Positions 25,738 to 32,409 of a DNA stretch of 43,975 bases are shown one piece after another. How positions within the stretch are numbered: position 1 is the stretch's first letter; every line of letters starts with the position of its first letter. The stretch is taken from positions 1 to 43,975 of the forward strand of contig NZ_JHVC01000025.1 of the NCBI RefSeq assembly GCF_000619945.1, in the 5' to 3' direction. Under the pieces are notes generated by a model that made no database searches, was not told where the DNA came from, and saw nothing but the letters and a program-made list of their open reading frames with translations. Source of the DNA: Clostridium lundense DSM 17049 (GTDB lineage Bacteria > Bacillota > Clostridia > Clostridiales > Clostridiaceae). The position numbers and the translations under genes were made by a program.

Positions 25738-28026
25738 TTATAAAAAATAATCTTCACTTTTTACTTTCCTAAAAAATCTTCTTACTTCATCTATGGAGTC
25801 TGTAACCTTGTAATCTTTAAGAGCTTCAAGCACCCTTCTTCGATATTTGCCATCTTTATTTATTCGTGCATCTAATATAGATATAACACCTGTATCAGTT
25901 TCACATCTTACTAATCTACCTATTCCCTGCTTTAGTTTTATAAGCATTTCTGGAAATATTACTTCATCTATAAATTCTTTTAAGTTCTCGTAAGCCTTTT
26001 TCTTTTCATCAATTATAGGTGTGGGAACTATAAATGGTAGATTTACAACTATAAGTGATGAAAGAATATCTCCAGGACAATCTACCCCTTCCCAAAAAGA
26101 ACCTGTAGCAAACAGTACTCCATTTCTACTGTTTTTAAATCTTTCAATTATATTCTTTTCACTTTTATTCATCTTCATTGTTGGATATTTTATTATATTC
26201 TGAATATTTTCATAGATCTTTGACATTAACGAATATGAAGTAAAAAGTATTACAGCATGTCCAAAGCTAACTTCTATGATTTTTGATATTTCCTCTGACA
26301 AAGCTGTAATATACTCTTCACTCTGCTTATTGGGATAAGGTATTTTTTCGCTTATATATAGTAGTGTATTTTCTTTAAAATTAAATGGAGAAACTACACT
26401 TATTTCTTTAATATTATTTTTACTTAAAATATTGATTCCTGTATTACTCTTAAAATAGTCAAAGCCCTTATCATCAGACAAAGTAGCAGACGTTAGTATT
26501 TTGGGAGAACCACTTTCCCATAATACTTTATTTAGCAGCCTTTCTAAATCTTTTGGTACACAGGACAAACATATTGAATCTTTATTTATCGGATTTTCAA
26601 GCCAATAAATTATTCTATCAGTTTGAAAAAACCTTATATTTTCTTCTAGCTCATCTAAAATAAATTGTATATTTCTGTTTTTAATGATATCTCGATTACA
26701 ATAAGTTTTAATATCTAAAATTTTTTGCTTCATATTATATAGCAGCTTTTTCTCATATCTGCTTAATTTTATTTGAATTTGAGAATTTTCTTCAATATCA
26801 GATAAATTGCCTTTAGATATTAAACTATTGAATAAAGAACTTTCTATTTTATTCAATTCCTGCAATTTAGATTTTGCTATTTTTAAATATGCTTTATTAC
26901 CTTTAAGACTACTATTCATAATGTTAATAGCCATGGTAATGTCTTCACTGGATAACTTCTTTCCAAATATTTGTGCAGCAGCATCATTTAACTTATGAGC
27001 TTCATCAACAACTACTGCAAAGTGTTCTGGAATTAAGGTTCTTTTTCCTGATGCTCTTTTTACAGCATCAGCTAGATAATAATTATGGTTGCATACTTGA
27101 AAATCATGTTCTGAAGATTTCATGTACTCCAAATGCTTTAAATAATTACATCTATCAAAATAAGAACAAGATCTATCACAAGCTTTGGGAACATTAATCT
27201 TTTGCAATATATGATTTTTCAAGCCCTTATACTCATCTAAGTCTATTCCCTTATCAGGTATTTGAAGTTCATTTAATTTTTGTAACAATTCCTTATCAAT
27301 AGCTTTATTACTGCTTTTTAAGTAATTCATAAACCTTTCATATCTTTTTATACAAAAATAATGCTCTTTCCCTTTTCTTAACACAGCTTTTATTGGCTTA
27401 TTTATAATTTTATTTTCTTGCAAGATTCTTGATAATGTTGGTACATAATCATTTATAATTGCATTTTGCAGCTCTATACTCGATGTTGAAATAACACTGG
27501 CAGCTGTATCAGTTCCTTCATTAGTAAATATATATTTAGTTTTCCTTTGTCTTTCGTAAAGTGAGTGAACTACACAAGCTACTATATAAGCATAAGTTTT
27601 TCCTGTACCTACAGCAGCCTCACATATTGCAATTTTATTTTCTATTATTCCTCTATACATTGCTTTTGAAAGTTCAACTTGATTTTCTCTAATCTTAAAG
27701 CCATTTTCAGCCATAAGCTTAATAAAAATAAATTCAATCATATCCTCTGGATCATCTTTTAGTTTTACTTCATAATTAGAAGAATTCAAAAGTCTTTCTA
27801 TTAGAATATCTTTAAGCTCTTCCGAATAGATTTTCTTACTTCTAAGTATAATTTCACTTTTATTCTTCTTTATATTTATAACATAATAAGTATTTATACA
27901 TTTGTTTTCTTTAACCGCAAATATATAATTTTCAAAAGTAAATAGATATTTATATTCACCTTTGAACTTATTATCTTCAATATATTTCTTTAATTTCTCT
28001 TCATCTGCCAAGTCTATATCATGCAC
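25738..28026 (-). CDS. DinG/XPD-like superfamily 2 DNA helicase
   Basis: A protein of about 762 aa. Walker A is AAVGTGKT (near 137) and the DEAH-type Walker B is VVDEAHKL. An iron-sulphur cluster region is suggested by YFC … CDRSCSYFDRC between them. Motif V/VI regions are GSFWEGVDCPGD and KQGIGRLVRCETD. This order is that of DinG/Rad3-type 5'-3' helicases, which unwind damaged or recombining DNA. The start is uncertain: a GTG at 28026 lies 8 nt after GGAG, whereas the ATG at 28032 is too close. It is co-directional with the SHOCT and recombinase genes. It probably serves the mobile element or DNA repair; no nuclease domain is visible. Confidence 0.9.
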   Translation of the reverse strand: MHDIDLADEEKLKKYIEDNKFKGEYKYLFTFENYIFAVKENKCINTYYVINIKKNKSEIILRSKKIYSEELKDILIERLLNSSNYEVKLKDDPEDMIEFIFIKLMAENGFKIRENQVELSKAMYRGIIENKIAICEAAVGTGKTYAYIVACVVHSLYERQRKTKYIFTNEGTDTAASVISTSSIELQNAIINDYVPTLSRILQENKIINKPIKAVLRKGKEHYFCIKRYERFMNYLKSSNKAIDKELLQKLNELQIPDKGIDLDEYKGLKNHILQKINVPKACDRSCSYFDRCNYLKHLEYMKSSEHDFQVCNHNYYLADAVKRASGKRTLIPEHFAVVVDEAHKLNDAAAQIFGKKLSSEDITMAINIMNSSLKGNKAYLKIAKSKLQELNKIESSLFNSLISKGNLSDIEENSQIQIKLSRYEKKLLYNMKQKILDIKTYCNRDIIKNRNIQFILDELEENIRFFQTDRIIYWLENPINKDSICLSCVPKDLERLLNKVLWESGSPKILTSATLSDDKGFDYFKSNTGINILSKNNIKEISVVSPFNFKENTLLYISEKIPYPNKQSEEYITALSEEISKIIEVSFGHAVILFTSYSLMSKIYENIQNIIKYPTMKMNKSEKNIIERFKNSRNGVLFATGSFWEGVDCPGDILSSLIVVNLPFIVPTPIIDEKKKAYENLKEFIDEVIFPEMLIKLKQGIGRLVRCETDTGVISILDARINKDGKYRRRVLEALKDYKVTDSIDEVRRFFRKVKSEDYFL

Positions 28027-28055
28027 ATGCATCTCTCCTTATCCAATCGGTGTAT

Positions 28056-28480
28056 AGCTTGACAGCAGAAGGATACGGTGGCATAAATCCTAAATCCACC
28101 GCATAGTTTCCACTGTCAAGCTTATTACTAAACAGTTATTTTTCTGTATCATATTTGTTCTCAACCTCCCTGATACAACCTAAGGGGATATATCAAGTTG
28201 TTTTGGAAGAACATCATATAAGCTGACATGGCTATAAGTTCTCAAGCCAAATGAGCGTTATCCTGTCATTCATTGCAGGCTGCCCAATACCGATAAGCGT
28301 TCAAGGCAGAAGTATCATTATTTATCCCTTTGCCTTTCATCGCAAGTAATCCCTCCACGGATTATTTAAAGCCAGATTGATTCGCTCTCAATAAATGGTC
28401 ATGGCGCTCTGCTTAAGTTGCTTGCTGTGTCCCCAGCGGCAAAGGTTGCTTTCTTGATATACCGTATATTAAGTTTTCAA
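28056..28480. ncRNA. Candidate structured noncoding RNA region
   Basis: The ~530-nt gap between the helicase and sigma-like genes is clearly more GC-rich than its flanks and full of potential stems. AGCTTGACAG (28056-28065) pairs with CTGTCAAGCT (28113-28122) and encloses CGGTGG/CCACCG. TGTATCA (28145-28151) pairs with TGATACA (28171-28177). CTGCC (28280-28284) pairs with GGCAG (28305-28309). CCTTTGCC (28327-28334) pairs with GGCAAAGG (28438-28445), enclosing TAATCC/GGATTA and a GCCA(ATTGA…TCAAT)TGGC nested hairpin. The nested arrangement suggests a multibranched RNA. Strand and ends are unknown; leftward is more likely because all neighbours run that way. I cannot assign it to a known RNA family. 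Confidence 0.45.
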
Positions 28481-28559
28481 GGAGCGTAAAAGCATCTATA
28501 AAAAATGCCTTCACTATATAGCCTTGAGAAATGCCTTTAGGGGACAAAATATATAAAAT

Positions 28560-28970
28560 TTATTTATTTTTTTCTAAACTTGCTTTTAATTTTTTAATTG
28601 CTCTTTGATGCTTCTTTTTAGCAGCTTCATCTTTTATTTGTAGCTTTATCGCTATTTCATTTATAGAAAGACCAAACCTATATCTAAGTTCAATTACTTT
28701 TAGATCTTCTTCTTTAAAATTCTTTAATGCTCTCAGTAAGCTTGTCTCCGAAATTAAATCTATAAAATTCATAAGTTTTTCTGCTTCTTTTTCTACCTCA
28801 GAATCTTGTTCGTTTTCAGCTGACTCCAAGGGTACATCGCAGCTTTGAAGATATTCTAGTGAAATATTGTGTCTGTAATATTTCCTCTCATTGTTTTCCT
28901 CTTTTTTAATTTCTTCTTCAATAACCACCTTGAATTCTTCATAAGCTATTTCTTTTTCTTCCTTTGACAT
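28560..28970 (-). CDS. Sigma-70 region 4-like regulator
   Basis: A 136-aa protein. The N-terminal half is strongly charged and helical. The C-terminal part (about 75-130) is a region 4-type helix-turn-helix (FKEEDLKVIELRYRFGLSIN, then EIAIKLQIKDEAAKKKHQRA), like the sigma-factor-like regulators of conjugative transposons and phages. No region 2 is visible, so it is probably a transcriptional regulator rather than a full sigma factor. AAGGAG lies upstream of the ATG. Two terminators lie just upstream, isolating it from the next gene. Confidence 0.75.
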   Translation of the reverse strand: MSKEEKEIAYEEFKVVIEEEIKKEENNERKYYRHNISLEYLQSCDVPLESAENEQDSEVEKEAEKLMNFIDLISETSLLRALKNFKEEDLKVIELRYRFGLSINEIAIKLQIKDEAAKKKHQRAIKKLKASLEKNK

Positions 28971-28989
28971 TTTTAATAACTCCTTTCAG

Positions 28990-29038
28990 AACGCAAAAAA
29001 GGAGCCGCACAAAAATGTGCGACTCCCTCTTGAGCGTT
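28990..29038 (-). terminator. Terminator upstream of the sigma-like gene
   Basis: On the minus strand GGAGTCGCAC pairs with GTGCGGCTCC (29017-29026 with 29001-29010, one mismatch), followed by TTTTTT. An outer AACGC/GCGTT pair (28990-28994 with 29034-29038) encloses it. It could act as terminator or attenuator for the sigma-like gene. Confidence 0.75.
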
Positions 29039-29063
29039 ATTTATATTGATTTTTATTTTTTGG

Positions 29064-29108
29064 CATAAAAAAAGCCCTGAGGCGTAACTAAACGCTTCAA
29101 GGCTTTTA
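29064..29108 (-). terminator. Terminator after the first ArpU-like gene
   Basis: On the minus strand AAAGCCTTGAAGCG pairs with CGCCTCAGGGCTTT around an 8-nt loop and is followed by a T-run. It lies about 85 nt after the stop of the gene at 29191. Two terminators in tandem (with 28990-29038) imply tight insulation. Confidence 0.75.
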
Positions 29109-29190
29109 AAATATGCAATAATATTCCTATTGTATATATGTTATCAGTATCAAAGTATAATGTCAGTACCAACATAGTATCAGTTAAGTA

Positions 29191-29745
29191 TCAATCTTGT
29201 ATCAGCTCTAAACTCTTAAGCTCTTTAATAAAATTAGGAAATAAATATCCCCATAAAATTGTTCCTAATAAATTTATAGCATTCCGCTTTTCTCTATAAT
29301 ATGTAGCACGAGAGCAACATAAATACTCAAGTATTTCATTTTCACAATAAGGATAAGCTGAAATGTAAATTTTATATATTATTGAATAATACCTCTCTCC
29401 ATTCTCTGGATATGATTTTAACATCATCAATGCTTTTTCAATTAAATTAATAATACTTTTACTATCTGCAATAGATTGAAGTCTACTTTCAAGCTTTGCT
29501 TCAGATATAAATTCTTCTGTATCTGTTAAGTTTTCAATAAGCTCGTCTAGTTTTTTTCCTGAAAAAGAAATAGAGTCAGCTTCTATCTCTTCAAAGGAGT
29601 TATTAATTCTCCATAATACTTTGTTATAAAGTTTTAAAAGTAGTTTTGTGTTGTGATAAATATTAGGGCTTACTTTTAAATTCCCTCTTGTTCTTATTAA
29701 TCCCAAATTAAAATTATTGCTTTGAATTTCACCATAGCTATCCAT
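29191..29745 (-). CDS. ArpU-like phage-type regulator, paralogue 1
   Basis: A 184-aa helical protein. The N-terminal third carries YHNTKLLLKLYNKVLWRINN. The C-terminal part has a segment like the recognition helices of ArpU/sigma-like late-gene activators (LEYLCCSRATYYREKRNAI followed by NLLGTILWGY). It is clearly paralogous to the gene at 30960-31463. The ATG at 29745 follows AAAGGGGAT; a longer form from 29772 lacks a ribosome binding site. It is divergent from the XRE repressor across a control region with palindromic operators, and its TTGACA-17-TATACT promoter overlaps them. A role as the repressed activator of the element is inferred. Confidence 0.7.
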   Translation of the reverse strand: MDSYGEIQSNNFNLGLIRTRGNLKVSPNIYHNTKLLLKLYNKVLWRINNSFEEIEADSISFSGKKLDELIENLTDTEEFISEAKLESRLQSIADSKSIINLIEKALMMLKSYPENGERYYSIIYKIYISAYPYCENEILEYLCCSRATYYREKRNAINLLGTILWGYLFPNFIKELKSLELIQD

Positions 29746-29807
29746 TTCCACATCCCCTTTACACTTTAGCATTGACAGTAACTTAGTTCTAATCTACAAT
29801 ATATTTA

Positions 29808-29821
29808 AGAACTTTCGTTCT
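29808..29821. promoter_or_regulatory. Operator palindrome 1
   Basis: AGAACTTTCGTTCT is a perfect inverted repeat with a 4-nt centre, just downstream of the -10 of the leftward promoter, at its start point. A half-site GTTCTAAT recurs at 29786-29793. The probable ligand is the XRE repressor. The AGAAC-N4-GTTCT form also resembles Firmicute LexA boxes. Confidence 0.65.
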
Positions 29822-29828
29822 AATTTTA

Positions 29829-29857
29829 AGTATATATTGGCAAATTTATCTTGTCAA
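29829..29857 (-). promoter_or_regulatory. Promoter of the first ArpU-like gene
   Basis: On the minus strand TTGACA (29852-29857) and TATACT (29829-29834) are separated by exactly 17 nt. Transcription would start near 29822, within operator 1, giving a leader of about 77 nt. Confidence 0.75.
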
Positions 29858-29861
29858 TAAC

Positions 29862-29891
29862 TTTTCAGAACAAATGTTCTTGTATTATAAT
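29862..29891 (+). promoter_or_regulatory. Promoter of the XRE-ImmA operon with operator 2 in its spacer
   Basis: TTTTCA (29862-29867) and TATAAT (29886-29891) are 18 nt apart. The spacer is occupied by the palindrome AGAACAAATGTTCT (29867-29880), the same as operator 1 except for its four central bases. A protein bound there would block this promoter, consistent with autorepression. Confidence 0.7.
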
Positions 29892-29910
29892 AAAATTGGA
29901 GGTCATAGAA

Positions 29911-30357
29911 ATGAATTTCGGTGACAAATTAAAGCAGCTTCGTAAAGATGCAGGATTATCTCAAGAAGATTTGGCAAGGCAATTAAATATAACTCAAAAA
30001 TCAATATGTAATTACGAAAATAATACTAGATTTCCTAAAGGTCAAAAGATTATTACTGGACTTGCTGAGATATTTAATGTATCTGTAGATTATTTAATTT
30101 CTGATAATGATGATGTCTCGAGGAATGAAGATTTTATTTCAAATGCAAAAACTGAGTTTGGTTATAAAGGAAAAAAAGAAGCTGAAATAATTTTAGATAG
30201 AACTTCTGCCATTTTTGCTGGTGGAGAGTTATCTGAAGATGATAAAGATGCCTTTTTTAAATCTATTACAGAAATATACTTTGATGCTAAACATAAGGCA
30301 AGGAAAAAATATGGCAGGAAGACTACCGAGGATAAAGACAGCCATAAAACACCTTAA
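29911..30357 (+). CDS. XRE-family (Cro/CI-like) repressor
   Basis: A 148-aa protein with an N-terminal HTH_3 domain (about 1-63: LKQLRKDAGLSQEDLARQLN … ICNYENNTRFP) and a C-terminal region rich in charged residues, probably for oligomerisation. TTGGAGG precedes the ATG at 29911 with good spacing; the frame is open upstream but has no start signal there. The next gene, 14 nt downstream, encodes an ImmA-like protease. This repressor-antirepressor-protease pair is the induction switch of ICEBs1-type elements and many prophages. It probably binds the two palindromes upstream. Confidence 0.88.
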   Translation: MNFGDKLKQLRKDAGLSQEDLARQLNITQKSICNYENNTRFPKGQKIITGLAEIFNVSVDYLISDNDDVSRNEDFISNAKTEFGYKGKKEAEIILDRTSAIFAGGELSEDDKDAFFKSITEIYFDAKHKARKKYGRKTTEDKDSHKTP

Positions 30358-30371
30358 AGGAGCAATTGCTT

Positions 30372-30878
30372 ATGACTAAATTTATCTTAAAAGAAGTAAA
30401 CAGACTTGTGAAAAAATATAAGACACGTGATCCTTTTGAAATTGCTGAAATGATGAAAATAAATGTCTGCTATCATGAACTTGGCACTCTTAAAGGGTAC
30501 TACTTTTATCAATCTAAGTTTCGCTACATAGTCATAAATAAAAATATAAAAGAAGAACTTTTCCCAATAATCTGCGCTCATGAATTGGGTCACGATAGAT
30601 TTCATCAAAGCTTTGCAAAGAATGATCCTATAAGAGAATTTTCATTATTTGATATGAAATCAAAACCTGAAAGAGAAGCTAACATTTTTGCTGCTGAACT
30701 ATTAATTCCTGATAAAACAATTATGGCTTTATTTAAAGAAGACTGTACCTATGCCAATGTTGCTGCTGAATTAAAAATGCCAATTGAGCTGGTGGATTTT
30801 AAAGGACAGATACTTAAATCTAAAGGATTTGACATAGTCCAATTTTGTATTTCTGGTGGAGATTTTTTGAAAAGATAA
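30372..30878 (+). CDS. ImmA/IrrE-family metallopeptidase
   Basis: A 168-aa protein with the zinc motif HELGH at residues 70-74 and a downstream Glu in EREANIFAAELLIP as probable third ligand. ImmA proteases cleave the partner XRE repressor to induce mobile elements after DNA damage or recipient sensing; here that partner is encoded directly upstream. The ATG at 30372 lies 9 nt after AAAGGAG; a TTG at 30366 is too close. The stop codon is within a hairpin (30855-30891) that may weaken or end transcription before the convergent gene. Confidence 0.88.
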   Translation: MTKFILKEVNRLVKKYKTRDPFEIAEMMKINVCYHELGTLKGYYFYQSKFRYIVINKNIKEELFPIICAHELGHDRFHQSFAKNDPIREFSLFDMKSKPEREANIFAAELLIPDKTIMALFKEDCTYANVAAELKMPIELVDFKGQILKSKGFDIVQFCISGGDFLKR

Positions 30879-30891
30879 ATAAATCTCCGCC
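30855..30891. repeat. Hairpin at the end of the ImmA gene
   Basis: GGTGGAGATTT pairs with AAATCTCCGCC (one G-U) around a 15-nt loop containing the stop codon. No T-run follows, so termination is uncertain. Confidence 0.45.
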
Positions 30892-30959
30892 AAATTTCAC
30901 CATTATGCTTCATCATAGTAAAGTTGTACCCCTTTTATCCGGTTCACCTTATTTATATA

Positions 30960-31463
30960 TTAAATCTGTTTATTATCCTCAAACATATTAATTACTTTTG
31001 GTATTTCATATCCCCATATAATTGTGCTTAATAAATTTATAGCCTCTTTCTTCACTCTAAAATAAGTAGATCTGGATATAGCTAAATGTTCAAGTATGTA
31101 ATTTTCTTTATACTTCTCTTTTTCTAAATATGAATATCTTAATATGCTATAATACAACTCTCCAACTTCTGGATACTTCTTTAAAATATCAATTGACTTA
31201 TCTAAAATTCTTATAATGCAATTACTATAAGTTAAATCCTGAAGATTTTCTTCTATTTTAGATTGTGTTATTTGCTCATCAAATAGATCAATATATTCAT
31301 TTATTGCCTTAACCCCATATTCACTAACTTCTTCCTGTATACATAAAACTTCATTATTAATTCTCCAAATCACTTTAGGATACAACTTTAAAAGTAATTT
31401 TGTATTATGATATAACTTTTTATTTTTATCATCTGAGCCTGAAAATCTCTTAAGTTCTCCCAT
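30960..31463 (-). CDS. ArpU-like phage-type regulator, paralogue 2
   Basis: A 167-aa protein aligned along its length with the product of 29191-29745. It shares LYHNTKLLLKLYPKVIWRIN near the start and ISRSTYFRVKKEAINLLSTI followed by IWGY near the end. The ATG at 31463 follows AAGGGGAG with good spacing; the longer frame to 31517 lacks a ribosome binding site. It converges on the ImmA gene, so the two paralogues bracket the repressor/protease operon. It is probably a transcriptional activator of the element, by family resemblance only. Confidence 0.68.
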   Translation of the reverse strand: MGELKRFSGSDDKNKKLYHNTKLLLKLYPKVIWRINNEVLCIQEEVSEYGVKAINEYIDLFDEQITQSKIEENLQDLTYSNCIIRILDKSIDILKKYPEVGELYYSILRYSYLEKEKYKENYILEHLAISRSTYFRVKKEAINLLSTIIWGYEIPKVINMFEDNKQI

Positions 31464-31556
31464 CTCTGCTCCCCTTGAAACTATACTATTATTTAAATCA
31501 GCAAGTGATTTATGCATGAATGTGTATCACTTGCTGAAAATTATACACAAATTACA

Positions 31557-32018
31557 TTAGCAGCTCCCTATAGCCACTATTATTAAGATTATTATTAGAA
31601 TAACAGATAGTGCTGGCCACAACATATATAACATAATAGGTAAAATCAAAAATGCATATATTGCAATAAGTGCAACTTCCAAGTAAGTATATTCTTCAGC
31701 AGGATCTATAATATTCCTTTCTCCAGCACTTGCATCAATTCCAAACATTTCTTTAACAAACCTTATAGCCTTACCAATTGTCATTGAACCTATTACATGA
31801 ACACTTATTAGAGCTAATACATAAGTAAAAATAACAAATACCACTATCAACATAATATAAAATAATGCTGTTAGTTCTTTGCTTTTTATTAGAGCCATTA
31901 TTACCCCACTTAAGCTACAGTATTCAGGCTTGTACAACTTAATGATTACTAAAATTATTAATCCAATTATAAAATTAATAATCATCATATTTCTTAACGA
32001 TTTTTTCTCAACTTCCAT
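31557..32018 (-). CDS. Hypothetical membrane protein in the first element
   Basis: A 153-aa protein with about four membrane helices (roughly 10-28, 45-80 as a long hydrophobic stretch, 113-130 and 132-152) and a short soluble loop of about 30 residues (KAIRFVKEMFGIDASAGERN). No family recognised. The ATG at 32018 follows GGTGGAG with 6-nt spacing. It is isolated from neighbours and may be single-gene. It could be a membrane effector or an immunity-type protein, but there is no direct evidence. Confidence 0.65.
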   Translation of the reverse strand: MEVEKKSLRNMMIINFIIGLIILVIIKLYKPEYCSLSGVIMALIKSKELTALFYIMLIVVFVIFTYVLALISVHVIGSMTIGKAIRFVKEMFGIDASAGERNIIDPAEEYTYLEVALIAIYAFLILPIMLYMLWPALSVILIIILIIVAIGSC

Positions 32019-32352
32019 ATTAATCTCCACCTTTTAATAATTTTATCGACTTAGTTTACAACACCTTATAAATTTATCACCTTCTTCATAAGTTAACTAA
32101 ATATTTGTTTAATATTTTTCAGTTTCACAAAATAAAATTCAAATATTTTAGTATAACTTTTATATTTTAAACGCAGTATCGCATGTTATGCTAATTTTTT
32201 TTATACTTACGCAACATAACAAACGTTTTTCACATTATTATAATAACATCGCTTTTATATTTTTTCAACTGTTATGTTGAAAAAATGTCATATTATTTTA
32301 TTCAACTCACTTTTTTCACAAAGTTATACAAAATCAAAAAGTATAACACAAT
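32019..32352. other. AT-rich gene-free region with inverted repeats
   Basis: No gene. It contains the inverted repeat TTTTTTCAAC/GTTGAAAAAA (32260-32269 with 32276-32285), and GTTATG-type words in both orientations at 32185-32190, 32215-32220 and 32271-32276. CAACATAAC at 32212-32220 matches GTTATGTTG at 32271-32279 in inverted orientation. Possible protein-binding sites or a promoter region for the membrane protein gene. Confidence 0.45.
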
Positions 32353-32409
32353 AAAAAAGAGATGCATAATCGCTATCTTATATTAGAAGCAATTATGCAT
32401 CTCTTTTTT
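32353..32409 (-). terminator. Strong terminator after the GTPase-like gene
   Basis: AAAAAAGAGATGCATAAT (32353-32370) pairs with ATTATGCATCTCTTTTTT (32392-32409), so the hairpin is flanked by T-runs in both directions. It begins immediately after the stop codon at 32410. Confidence 0.9.

Noticed and set aside
28253..28330. 24-codon leftward frame (MKGKGINNDTSAL…) inside the structured region
   Set aside because: GGAGG is present, but about 11 nt from the ATG and partly paired; too short to call a gene on its own, so kept only as a remark within the RNA finding.
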